A stretch of DNA of 36,417 nucleotides from Hydrogenophaga sp. (GCF_026125825.1 NZ_JAHCKK010000047.1:1-36417), one strand, 5' to 3'; shown: positions 1 to 7,036, numbered from the stretch's first letter. The notes: generated by a model not told the origin, from the letters alone. A program made the numbers and translations.

Positions 1-146
1 TTGAGAACCGGGAACTTTCTCGCGAAAACCGGCAGGCCTTGCGACCTCCCGTCCGAGCCACCAATAAGCATGCACGAACGAAGAAGGCCGCTGTTTAAGC
101 GGGTTACAGCGGCCTTCAGGGCCGCGACAAAGTTCTCGGGTTCTCA
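1..146. repeat. Nested imperfect inverted repeats at the left edge
   Basis: The outer arms are positions 1-16 (TTGAGAACCGGGAACTTT) and 129-146 (AAAGTTCTCGGGTTCTCAA). They are near-perfect reverse complements. Inside them lies a perfect 12-bp stem, GAAGGCCGCTGT at 83-94 pairing with ACAGCGGCCTTC at 106-117 around an 11-nt loop. A further 6-bp stem (GCTCAC 153-158, GTGAGC 166-171) follows directly. The first stem alone could end transcription; the larger nested structure looks more like a mobile-element end or recombination site. I do not recognise the family, and the window starts inside the outer arm. Confidence 0.5.
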
Positions 147-378
147 AGCCCGGCTCACCTTTTTCGTGAGCGGGGGAGACTTTACATCAATACGATGAAA
201 GTACTCAATAGATAGAAGCAAGAATCGCGGGCCTGCACTTGGACAACGATGCTGATCTTTGAAAAATGTTGGCGAGCAGCGACGGTTCACGGCAGCCGCA
301 TTTCATGTTGCCCGACGGTGCGATCGGCAGCACATGATGGTTATACATTCGCCGACCATGAAGGTGTTCGACCTGCAA

Positions 379-552
379 ACCGCAGTGCCACGAGCTTTGC
401 GGAGCGCAGAAGTAGAACTGGATGTCGGTGTCGACCGTGAAATGCACGTGAGCGTCCATTTCGGCGCCTCGATTCCAGGTCAGCGACTCGTAGAGTTTCT
501 GCGGCAGCTTGCGTGGACTCTTGATCAGCGCGGTGCCATCCGCGCGCGCTTC
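379..552 (-). pseudogene. IS30-family transposase fragment, decayed
   Basis: Read on the minus strand, 540 down to 379 encodes a stretch beginning DGTALIKSPRKLPQ, continuing LYESLTWNRGAEM and then TDIQFYFCAPQSSWHCG. This matches the catalytic-core layout of IS30-family transposases (LTWDRGxEM ... YFCDPxSPWQRG). Two positions that are Asp in the family, in the DRG and CDP motifs, are Asn and Ala here. The following NENTN segment with the catalytic Glu is missing. No start codon or terminal repeats are visible, so this is an inactive scrap that directly abuts the stop of the glycosyltransferase. A short run at 313-333 (VLPIAPS) resembles the start of IS3-family OrfB, but seven residues are too few for a call. 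Confidence 0.6.
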
Positions 553-553
553 C

Positions 554-1624
554 TCAGGCGTTGCGTTGACAGACAGCTCGCAGGCCGGAAGTTCTTGTGC
601 AAATCTGATCGTAGAGGCCTGCGTAAGCGCGTGCCTGGAACGTCATGGAATGAGAGATCGCACGCTGCACCGCCGCCTCTCCAAGCTCCACACGCAGACT
701 TGGGTTGCCAAGCAAGTGCTCAACCGCATCGGCGATGGCATGCGGATGGCGACGAGGGACGAGTACACCCGCGCTACCAAGCAGCGCAGGCATGCCGCCG
801 ACTCGTGTCGCGATGCAAGGCAATCCGATAGCCATTGCTTCGAGCAAGGCCGCCGGGGTGCCCTCATGGTCCGACGGCAAAAGGAACACATCGAGGCTGC
901 GTAGGAACTCCGGCATGTCTACGACAGGCCCGCGCAGTTCAACGTCCAAGCCAACTGAGAGCGCCTCTATATGCCCGCGGCAAGGCCCCTCCCCCGCAAT
1001 TACCAAACGGCAACTCAGGCCGCGCCCCTTCAGAATTTGCATTGCGGCGACAGCATCGTCCAGACGCTTGACTGGATGAAGCCTCGCTGCAACGCCAACG
1101 GTGAAGGGAGTGACCGCGTTTCGGCATCTGGGTGACGGCGAAAAGTGCTCTAGATCAACGCCGGTCGGAATCACCTCGATCTGGCGCCGTACGAGGTAGC
1201 CGTAGCGACGAGCGAGATCCTCTGACACTGCGGTTAATCGGTCCGCAGCGCGAAGCCCCCGAATGATCGGCACCAGCCAACGCCAGCCCGAGCCGAGCGC
1301 TATGTGCATGGTGGCCAACATCGGCACATGGTGTAACGATCCCGCGGCCAGCGCAGCTGAGATGTGCCCCTGTGCATGCAACACATGGACGTTTTGCTTC
1401 TCCAGAACCGTGCGCAACCGATCGGGAAAGGCAGCTTCACGGCGATCCAGACCGATGACCGGTACACCGGGTGCATCGATCTGCGAGTACCCCTCAGTCG
1501 GCGGATCATAGGTAATCAAGACCGGGTCGATGCCCAGGCTGGGTGCGGTGCGGCACAGGTCGGAGACGATCCGCTCACGGCCGCCGATCTCCATGGTCGG
1601 GAGCAGATGAGCGACGCGGATCAT
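554..1624 (-). CDS. GT4-family (GT-B fold) glycosyltransferase
   Basis: A probable cytoplasmic transferase that adds a sugar from a nucleotide-sugar donor to a polysaccharide, lipid or other acceptor. The acceptor is not predictable. From the chosen ATG at 1624 it has 356 residues. The N-terminal Rossmann half opens HLLPTMEIGGRERIV, with the glycine-rich acceptor-side loop. The C-terminal half has PTGVDLEHF (153-161), VGVAARLHPVKR (177-187) and the E-x7-E donor motif with E254 and E262 in HEGTPAALLEAM. An upstream in-frame ATG at 1705 would overlap the radical SAM gene by 41 nt and add residues unlike the family, so 1624 is preferred even though neither start has a good ribosome binding site. 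It lies 40 nt downstream of the radical SAM gene, presumably co-transcribed. Its last residues run into an IS30 remnant, so the C-terminus may have been altered. Confidence 0.85.
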   Translation of the reverse strand: MIRVAHLLPTMEIGGRERIVSDLCRTAPSLGIDPVLITYDPPTEGYSQIDAPGVPVIGLDRREAAFPDRLRTVLEKQNVHVLHAQGHISAALAAGSLHHVPMLATMHIALGSGWRWLVPIIRGLRAADRLTAVSEDLARRYGYLVRRQIEVIPTGVDLEHFSPSPRCRNAVTPFTVGVAARLHPVKRLDDAVAAMQILKGRGLSCRLVIAGEGPCRGHIEALSVGLDVELRGPVVDMPEFLRSLDVFLLPSDHEGTPAALLEAMAIGLPCIATRVGGMPALLGSAGVLVPRRHPHAIADAVEHLLGNPSLRVELGEAAVQRAISHSMTFQARAYAGLYDQICTRTSGLRAVCQRNA

Positions 1625-1664
1625 GACGAAGCAGAGGTCGTTTTCACCTTCCGCCTTGTGGCCC

Positions 1665-2798
1665 TCATCCACCAGCACCGAGCCGGCTGCGCGCCTCGGC
1701 AACATACTTGCGATAGCTCGGCGCGTGCTTTTCTATTCTCGAGGCGGCTTCACAATGGCAATTGGGACAGTTGAGTTTGAAGGCGTCCTGGGCAGCCTCA
1801 TGGTGGGCTTTCGAGTAGATGATTTCGCTGAGCCGCTTCTCGTGCAGATTGCCAAGGGGAAAGGTTACGTAGCAGAGCATGACGCTGCCGTCTGCACCAA
1901 CCCAGAGCAGCTTGCGCGCATCGCAAGGAATTCGCATCTGTTCCTGCTTCAGCGCCCAATCCGCCAGAGATGCGATCGCAACCGCAGATTCGGTCAACAA
2001 CTCAGGTCGTAAGGCTTTAAGCGCGAGCAGGTGACGGGTAACTTGCTCAAGCGCGGCCTCGTCGCTCGGAGTGAACTGAAGCTCACGGTCCTCACCTTCC
2101 TGGAAATAAGGTAGCGAGTAATGAACAATATCGATGTGAATTCGGCCCTTGAAGCGGTCTGCAAACCGGACAATCTCGTCTACGGACTCAATGCTTGCTG
2201 AGCGACGGCTGAGCAGGAAATTGAACTGAATCTCCAGCTCGTCTGGCCCAAACATCTTTCGGGTATTTTCAAGACTTTCGATCAGACGCTCAAAGCGGCC
2301 AGGCCGTTGGACGTACTCGTCAAATGCACTTCCTTCCCCGTAGTAGCCAACCGTGATTTTGCGTAGGCCTGCAGCATGCAGTTCCTTGATTCGCTTGTCT
2401 AACGTCAGTGCATTGGTCGTGATGTAGCAACCGACGCCGAGACGGGTGGCGGTCTCCACCATCTTGACCACATCGGGGTGCAGCAACGGTTCGCCGCCAT
2501 AAAGGCGGACGGCAGGGACCTTGGCGGCGGCTGCATCTTCGAGCAACTGCTCGACGATTTTCAAAGGGAGCTGCGCTCCTGGCATGAAGTCCCGTCCATA
2601 TCGACAGCCCTTACACCGCAAGTTGCAGTGGGCAGTAATTGCGATGGTGATTCGTTCGGTCCGTGCTCGCACGATCGAAGGCCAAGTCTCCGCGAGTGAA
2701 CTCAGCATGCGCTCGCTAGCGCGATAGCTTGCTTTCAACAACGGCATGGTTGACGGCATGAACTTGGCAACGGAGCGAGCGATGCTGTCGACTGTCAT
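1665..2798 (-). CDS. Radical SAM protein with SPASM/twitch-like C-terminus
   Basis: A 377-residue radical SAM enzyme. The cluster-binding motif CNLRCKGC gives C58, C62 and C65 (CX3CX2C), and the SAM-contacting GGEP follows at 101-104. The C-terminal part carries C292, C309, C344, C347 and C349 (CPNCHC), the layout of SPASM or twitch domains that hold one or two auxiliary Fe-S clusters. Such enzymes modify peptides or proteins, or act on small molecules, so the substrate cannot be assigned. The start ATG overlaps the stop of a short upstream frame as ATGA (2795-2798), indicating translational coupling. A GT4 glycosyltransferase follows 40 nt downstream. Together these suggest a small modification or surface-glycan cassette. 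Base composition is lower in GC than in the core genes to the right, consistent with horizontal acquisition. Confidence 0.88.
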   Translation of the reverse strand: MTVDSIARSVAKFMPSTMPLLKASYRASERMLSSLAETWPSIVRARTERITIAITAHCNLRCKGCRYGRDFMPGAQLPLKIVEQLLEDAAAAKVPAVRLYGGEPLLHPDVVKMVETATRLGVGCYITTNALTLDKRIKELHAAGLRKITVGYYGEGSAFDEYVQRPGRFERLIESLENTRKMFGPDELEIQFNFLLSRRSASIESVDEIVRFADRFKGRIHIDIVHYSLPYFQEGEDRELQFTPSDEAALEQVTRHLLALKALRPELLTESAVAIASLADWALKQEQMRIPCDARKLLWVGADGSVMLCYVTFPLGNLHEKRLSEIIYSKAHHEAAQDAFKLNCPNCHCEAASRIEKHAPSYRKYVAEARSRLGAGG

Positions 2799-2920
2799 TG
2801 TTGATCCCCTGATAAGGCGTTGATTTCAACCAAGCGGCGCAACAGCAGACGCACCTGGGAGGTGTCGTGCTCACTTATTCCCAGATCGGCTCCAACGCCT
2901 TTGCAAATACCCAATGACAG
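2795..2920 (-). CDS. Second-frame continuation of the short ORF, coupled to the radical SAM gene
   Basis: After an in-frame TGA, this frame is open from a CTG at 2920 to the TGA at 2795-2797, about 41 codons. It has no ATG of its own; a TTG lies two codons in. It carries an amphipathic, arginine-rich segment (SQVRLLLRRLVEINAL). The composition looks protein-like, and the stop overlaps the downstream ATG by ATGA. Together with the well-initiated 28-residue frame at 2961 it probably forms one small gene interrupted by a minus-one shift. No slippery heptamer is obvious, so mutation or a sequence error is as likely as programmed frameshifting. Confidence 0.35.
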   Translation of the reverse strand: MSLGICKGVGADLGISEHDTSQVRLLLRRLVEINALSGDQQ

Positions 2921-2961
2921 TCACCGCCAAATGACGGGGAAGAGTGAACGCGGCCGCCCAT
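2875..2961 (-). CDS. Short ORF with strong ribosome binding site, upstream of the radical SAM gene
   Basis: A 28-residue reading frame starting MGGRVHSSPSFGGDCHW and ending FAKALEPIWE. It has a strong Shine-Dalgarno AGGAG eight bases before the ATG at 2961. The frame stops at TAA 2875-2877, but a second open frame (minus one relative to this) runs on to 2795. It encodes LGISEHDTSQVRLLLRRLV followed by EINALSGDQQ, and its TGA overlaps the ATG of the radical SAM gene. I read this as either a roughly 55-residue protein split by a one-base loss or frameshift, or two overlapping coupled peptides. No family is recognised. A small product directly before a SPASM-like radical SAM enzyme could be its substrate or partner; that is inference only. 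Confidence 0.45.
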   Translation of the reverse strand: MGGRVHSSPSFGGDCHWVFAKALEPIWE

Positions 2962-3107
2962 GGATCTTTCTCCTGCTGTCTCTGGTGCTGAAGCTAGCAT
3001 GAATGTGACTTGACCGGTCTGCTCGCATCGCTTATTTCAAGAAAGATGTGACCTGCTTGGCTTGGTGGAGACATTTATTTCTGCAAATGGGCTGGATCTC
3101 GGCCGAA

Positions 3108-3240
3108 ACGTTTGTGGTCGCCCAAGTTGCGTCTGCCGTGCACCGAAGCCATACACGCCCCCTCGCGCCGCACATCGAAGGCCAGCGGCGTGAGATCGCT
3201 GTCTGACGACACGAGGCACACTGCCTCGAACTTCGGGGGC
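3108..3240 (-). pseudogene. NYN-domain (DUF88-like) protein remnant, frameshifted
   Basis: On the minus strand, 3240 to about 3160 reads KFEAVCLVSSDSDLTPLAF, and a second frame from 3156 reads VYGFGARQTQ. NYN-domain proteins (PIN-like RNases of the LabA/DUF88 group) carry FCLVSSDSDFTPLA followed by an arginine-rich helix and VYGFGERKTP. Both halves are present in the right order and spacing but in different frames. No start codon and no further conserved sequence can be found on either side. It is therefore a broken fragment in the 528-bp gap between 2962 and 3489, which holds no intact gene. Confidence 0.6.
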
Positions 3241-3348
3241 TTTCTTAGTCGCTAGCTCAAACTTTCTGAGCCCGCGCGGTGCACAGGGCTCAGCAAGTAC
3301 TCAGCAAGAAGGAAGGTTTCCAGTTTGATCTCGGCATCCTGTCCAACC

Positions 3349-3367
3349 CCAGCAAAACTAATGCTGG
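3349..3367. other. Small hairpin upstream of the tautomerase gene
   Basis: CCAGCA (3349-3354) pairs perfectly with TGCTGG (3362-3367) around seven bases. Just upstream the nonamer CTCAGCAAG occurs at 3289 and again at 3300, 11 bp apart. GAGCCC and GGGCTC also form a 6-bp stem around 3268-3291. Their role is unknown; they lie 120-220 bp before the gene at 3490 and could be operator elements. Confidence 0.25.
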
Positions 3368-3489
3368 AGGCGAAGAGGCACCGCGCGTGCCTTTGCGTCT
3401 CAAGCAAAACCAATTGTCGCTCCGGCAGGTTTCCGGGCAGGGTCGCTCTTCCTAAAGTCAGGGCCACCACATCACAAAGGAAACCCGCC

Positions 3490-3888
3490 ATGCCCATTCT
3501 CAATGTCAAGGTCTCGGCACACCGCACGCCCGAGCTTTCCGCGCGCATCACAGAGGCGCTGCTTGAACTGACCAGCCGCGTGCTGGGCAAGCGTCGCGAT
3601 CTCACCGCCGTGGTGATCGCCTATGTCGACCCACACGATTGGCACATCGCCGGCAAGTCGCTGGCCGAGCTGGAGAAGGCGAGCTTCTACTTCGATGTGA
3701 AGGTGGTCGACGAGACCAACACCAAGGCCGAGAAGGCTCGTTATGTGGCCGAGGCGTTCGAGTTGTTTGAAGGCCTCTTGGGCCCGCTGCACACGGAAAG
3801 CTATGTGTACGTGCAAGACGTGCGGGCCTCCGCCTATGGCTTCGGCGGCAGGACGCAGGAATTCCGTCATCAGCACCCCGACGAATGA
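3490..3888 (+). CDS. Tautomerase-superfamily protein, two 4-OT-like units
   Basis: A 132-residue member of the 4-oxalocrotonate tautomerase superfamily. The chain starts Met-Pro (MPILNVKVSAHRT), so removal of Met would expose the catalytic N-terminal proline used for keto-enol tautomerisation or hydration. The length is about twice the ~62 residues of classical 4-OT. Two beta-alpha-beta units can be traced, residues 1-58 and about 64-125 (FYFDVKVVDETN...), as in fused two-unit members; the second unit lacks the N-terminal proline. The ATG at 3490 has an AAAGGA ribosome binding site and is preferred over an upstream ATG at 3325. The stop overlaps the next gene's ATG (ATGA at 3885-3888), so tautomerase and cupin are translationally coupled and probably share a pathway. 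The substrate is unknown. Confidence 0.8.
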   Translation: MPILNVKVSAHRTPELSARITEALLELTSRVLGKRRDLTAVVIAYVDPHDWHIAGKSLAELEKASFYFDVKVVDETNTKAEKARYVAEAFELFEGLLGPLHTESYVYVQDVRASAYGFGGRTQEFRHQHPDE

Positions 3889-4373
3889 AAGGCCCTTCCA
3901 TGGAACTCGCCGATGTCATCGTGGCCACGGCCATGCGCCGTGCGGCCCTGGATGCCTGGATTCCCGAGGGTGAGGGCAAATGGTCGCTTCCCATTGAGTT
4001 TCTGCCGGACGGCGCAGGTTGGGTGGAGCTGATGCGCCTCACGCCGGGTGTGCGCCTGGGGCTGCATCGGCACACCGGTGAGGTGCACGCCCTGACGTTG
4101 AGGGGCGAGCGCCGGCTCAATGACGGCCGCGTCGTGCGCGCGGGCGACTACATCCACGAGCCTGCGGGCAACGTGGATTGGTGGGAGGCCACAGGTGACG
4201 AAGAACTCCTGGTGCACGTGGTCGTCAAGGGCAGCGTGGAGTACCTCGGGCCCCACCACAGCGTGCTGCAGCGGATCACCACCGCAGACCGCATCGCGGA
4301 CTACCGCCGGCATTGCGCGACGATGGGCGTGAAGCCTGTCGAGCTGGGCCCGCTCGGTCCTGCGCGCCGATAA
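3885..4373 (+). CDS. Cupin protein, 2,4'-dihydroxyacetophenone dioxygenase-like
   Basis: A 162-residue single-domain cupin. The metal-binding motif HRHTGEVHAL, followed by a second block with GDYIHEPAGNVDWW, matches the group annotated as 2,4'-dihydroxyacetophenone dioxygenase-like cupins. Those use Fe(II) to cleave a C-C bond in a hydroxy-ketone, but many relatives have no proven activity. The track ATG at 3885 overlaps the tautomerase stop by four bases. A second in-frame ATG at 3900 would lose only five residues. The pairing with a tautomerase fits breakdown of an aromatic or keto compound, which is inference from context. Confidence 0.75.
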   Translation: MKGPSMELADVIVATAMRRAALDAWIPEGEGKWSLPIEFLPDGAGWVELMRLTPGVRLGLHRHTGEVHALTLRGERRLNDGRVVRAGDYIHEPAGNVDWWEATGDEELLVHVVVKGSVEYLGPHHSVLQRITTADRIADYRRHCATMGVKPVELGPLGPARR

Positions 4374-4374
4374 G

Positions 4375-4380
4375 TATCAT
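4375..4380 (+). promoter_or_regulatory. Possible -10 element, leaderless start
   Basis: TATCAT lies seven bases before the ATG at 4388, placing a transcription start at or very near the start codon. No -35 hexamer is visible 17 bp upstream and no Shine-Dalgarno is present. Confidence 0.3.
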
Positions 4381-4387
4381 TCGACCG

Positions 4388-4576
4388 ATGCAGAAAGACC
4401 CCGACGCCCGCTTCAAGACCGCCCTGCAGGCGGTGGGCATCCTGGGCCTCATGGGCATGTTCGCGATGATCTTCCACAAGGGCTTCGCAGACATTTCGCT
4501 GCTGTGGCAGCAGCACGCCGGGGGTGATTTCTGGATCGCGCTGGCGCGCTACTTCTTCCGCAATCTGGCGGGTTGA
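4388..4576 (+). CDS. Small inner-membrane protein, function unknown
   Basis: A 62-residue protein beginning MQKDPDARFKTALQAVG. One clear membrane helix spans about residues 12-30 (VGILGLMGMFAMIFHKG). A second, weaker hydrophobic amphipathic stretch lies near the C-terminus (FWIALARYFFRNLAG). The ATG at 4388 was chosen over one at 4313 because the longer form adds an overlap with the cupin gene and unlikely residues. It starts 15 bases after the cupin stop. No family is recognised. Confidence 0.6.
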   Translation: MQKDPDARFKTALQAVGILGLMGMFAMIFHKGFADISLLWQQHAGGDFWIALARYFFRNLAG

Positions 4577-4624
4577 ACGGCGTCGGGCCTTCGGCCTGCG
4601 CCCCTGTAGGGATCGCTCGGGTGC

Positions 4625-5038
4625 TTACCTGGGGGGCACGGTGGCCTCGCGATCCACCATCATTTGCATCATGTGCTCCATCATGTCCATGCGCCGCTCC
4701 ATCGGCTCGCGCATGCCCATCATCCCGCCCCTGCCGCGCATCTGGCCCATCATGTGCATGCCCGACTGCATGAGTTTCATGTGCTCGTCCATCAGGGCGG
4801 CGCGCTCCGCCGGTGTCTTGGCCGCCAGCATGCGCTGGTGCATGTCCTGCATGGCTTTTTCCTGCCTTTCCAGGGCCTCGGGTGTGAGCGGTGTCCCGGG
4901 CGCCGGGGCGGCGGCCATGGGCCCACGGCCGGGTGGGTGGGGAGCGGGCTGAGCTTGCGCGGTGTTGGGGTTCTGGCCCATGGCACAACCGGAGATCGTC
5001 AGGGCAAGGCATGTGGAAGCAAGGATTCGTGGACGCAT
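4625..5038 (-). CDS. Methionine-rich lipoprotein
   Basis: A 137-residue secreted protein. The start ATG at 5038 has an AGGAGAG ribosome binding site. The signal peptide ends in the lipobox ISGC, so the mature form is a lipidated periplasmic or outer-membrane protein beginning CAMGQ. A Pro/Ala-rich linker follows, then a helical segment (TPEALERQEKAMQDMHQRM) and a C-terminal half very rich in Met with some His and Arg (MQSGMHMMGQMRG, MDMMEHMMQMMVD). Helical Met-rich periplasmic proteins such as Spy/CpxP relatives bind unfolded protein or copper, which makes a copper or envelope-stress role plausible but unproven. It lies 136 bases downstream of the sensor kinase on the same strand, so it may be in the same operon or under its control. 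Confidence 0.75.
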   Translation of the reverse strand: MRPRILASTCLALTISGCAMGQNPNTAQAQPAPHPPGRGPMAAAPAPGTPLTPEALERQEKAMQDMHQRMLAAKTPAERAALMDEHMKLMQSGMHMMGQMRGRGGMMGMREPMERRMDMMEHMMQMMVDREATVPPR

Positions 5039-5173
5039 GGCGCTCTCCTGGTGAAGGTTCAACCACAGCATCCGGCAGAAGGGGCCACGGGCCATTGACG
5101 AGGATCAATCGCCGCCGTGAAAGTGCGTGCGGGTGGTGGTGGCCCGAAGGCGGACGCGGCGGCGGTGAGGGGG

Positions 5174-7036
5174 TCAGGTGCGACGGAGTTGAATCTCGAC
5201 CACCGTGCGCCCCGGCGCACTTTGCAGCGAGAGCTCCGCGCCGATGGCGCGGGCGCGCTCCCGCATGGCAAGCAGGCCTTTGCGCCATGCCACGGTGGCG
5301 TCGAACCCGCGGCCGTTGTCCACGATGCGCAAGCGCACATCCGGCCCGGCGGCAGCGGCTTCGATGCGGAGCTCTGTCGCCTGGGCGTGCTGCAGCACGT
5401 TCGACAGGGCTTCAAACACCATGAACTGCAACTGGCGCATCGCGCCGGCATCCAGCCGTTGCACGGGTTCGATCAGGTCCACCGCCCAGCGCAGCTCGAT
5501 GTCGCTGGCGTGCAGGCGTGGCTCCAGGCGGTAGCGCAGGTTGGCCAGCAGGGCGGTCACGTCGCCCGGCGGCAGGTTCATGGCGTCGATGGACAGCTTG
5601 AGCTGATCCAGCGAGTCGCGCAGTGTCTGGAGCAGTTCCTGCTGGCTGGAGCGGCCCGATTCGAGCTGCCGGATCGCCGAGCTGATGTGGGCACCGACGC
5701 CGTCGTGCATGTCACGCAGGATGCGGGTCCGCTCGGAGGTGCGTTCCTGCGCCCGCGCCATTTGCTCCACCTGCCGGTAGCTCTCGGCCAGTTCGCGCTC
5801 TTTGTCCCTGACCCGCGCGGACAAGGTGTTGAGCAGGTCGCGCACCTGGGCCGACACCCGCCGGAACCGCTCGAGGACGATGTAGACCAGCCCCAGGCCG
5901 AACACCACCGACGAGTACCGCATGAGGCTGCTGTCGGCGTAGGTGGGGTTGATGCGGAAGACGTAGAGGTCGCGGAATCCCACCGCCACGTTGAGCAGCA
6001 CCGCCAGCGCCACCACGCGGTGAGGCGTGCTGGCACCGCGCAGGGCCTGCGCCATGAAGGTGGCGCCGAACAGCAGAAAGGTCAGGCCCAGCGCCGCATA
6101 CCAGGCGGTGAGGGCCTGCGGCTGGCCAAAGCCCAGGGCCCAGGCCGCCATGGGGCCGCTGGCCAGCATCAATGCCGTCAGCCAGCGGGCCATCAGGCGC
6201 CCGGCTGGCCGGTGGTCCCAGCGCGCCACGTTCATGCAGAACAGCCCCATGCTCCAGCCCCACACGGCCAGGGCGACCACCGGCACCACGCCCCACCAGG
6301 GCCAGGCCAGCACCGGGTTTTCAATGAGGGCGTCGCCGACGCGCACGGCCCAGCACAGTTCGGCCAGGCCGGCATAGAGGTACAGCGGGTCGCGCTGTTG
6401 TCGCACGGTGTTGGAGAGGTCGGGCTGAGTCACCCACAAGGACAGCGAGATCAGGCCGACCAGCAGGCTGAAGCCAACCACGACCATCGAGCCCGTCACG
6501 CGCCAGCGATGGGCTTCGGCGTATTTCGCGCCCACCAGCGCTCGCGGCCCGATCCAGACGGTGGAGAGCCCGCCGCGGCGCCCCACGTCCGCGCGCACCC
6601 GCACGTGCAGGGTGTTGTCGCGCTGCAGCAGGCCCGCGGGCAGCGGCGCGATGCGAGGCACCTGCCCATAGTCTGCCCCGTTGGCCTGCAGCATGTCGCC
6701 CTCGTGCTGCACCAGCATGCCGTTGAGCCAGACTTCGTAGGCATTGCCGAGCCGGGGCAGGTAGAGGCTCCAGGGTTCGTCGGGCGCCTCGGGCAAGGTG
6801 AAGTCCAGCTCGAAGGTGGCCCGCCCGGCGCGCCCGGGGTTGTGGCGGTCCCAGTGGTACGGCAGGCTGAGCTGGCGCTGCTGGGTCTGGCCGTCCACCA
6901 TGATCGTGGCCCGCGCCTCGCGCAATTCCAGCGCCCGCCGGTCCGGCTCGCCGGGGCCGTCGGCGTGCAGCGGCCCTGCCAGGCCCAGCGCCAGGCCCAG
7001 GCCAACCAGCCAGCGCCGCACCCTGCCCTCAGTCAT
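5174..7036 (-). CDS. 7TM sensor histidine kinase, HisKA_3 (NarL-partner) type
   Basis: A 620-residue membrane sensor kinase. A signal-like N-terminus (residues 1-25) precedes a periplasmic beta-sandwich of about 150 residues (LYLPRLGNAYEVWLNG), resembling the carbohydrate-binding-like 7TMR-DISM extracellular domains. About seven membrane helices follow (roughly 180-380), then a coiled coil and the kinase core. The phospho-acceptor is H444 in ILRDMHDGVGAH, typical of HisKA_3 kinases that partner LuxR-type regulators. The ATP-binding part shows EALSNVLQHA (N box), VDNGRGFD (G1) and GLLAMRERA. The ATG at 7036 overlaps the regulator stop by eight bases (7029-7036), so regulator and kinase are co-translated. 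The ligand is unknown; the sugar-binding-like fold hints at a carbohydrate or other small molecule. Confidence 0.88.
   Translation of the reverse strand: MTEGRVRRWLVGLGLALGLAGPLHADGPGEPDRRALELREARATIMVDGQTQQRQLSLPYHWDRHNPGRAGRATFELDFTLPEAPDEPWSLYLPRLGNAYEVWLNGMLVQHEGDMLQANGADYGQVPRIAPLPAGLLQRDNTLHVRVRADVGRRGGLSTVWIGPRALVGAKYAEAHRWRVTGSMVVVGFSLLVGLISLSLWVTQPDLSNTVRQQRDPLYLYAGLAELCWAVRVGDALIENPVLAWPWWGVVPVVALAVWGWSMGLFCMNVARWDHRPAGRLMARWLTALMLASGPMAAWALGFGQPQALTAWYAALGLTFLLFGATFMAQALRGASTPHRVVALAVLLNVAVGFRDLYVFRINPTYADSSLMRYSSVVFGLGLVYIVLERFRRVSAQVRDLLNTLSARVRDKERELAESYRQVEQMARAQERTSERTRILRDMHDGVGAHISSAIRQLESGRSSQQELLQTLRDSLDQLKLSIDAMNLPPGDVTALLANLRYRLEPRLHASDIELRWAVDLIEPVQRLDAGAMRQLQFMVFEALSNVLQHAQATELRIEAAAAGPDVRLRIVDNGRGFDATVAWRKGLLAMRERARAIGAELSLQSAPGRTVVEIQLRRT

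Noticed and set aside
1-171. Possible integron attC site
   Set aside because: The stacked stems suggested it, but the required conserved core sites with GTT and AAC ends are not present in the right places.
1-198. 65-codon open frame at the left edge
   Set aside because: It runs through stacked inverted repeats, has no ribosome binding site and no protein-like composition.
379-552. An intact IS30 element
   Set aside because: Two of the motif aspartates are replaced, the final catalytic segment is missing and no terminal repeats pair around it.
2820-3002. 60-codon plus-strand frame
   Set aside because: It is antisense to the strongly initiated short ORF at 2875-2961 and has no ribosome binding site.
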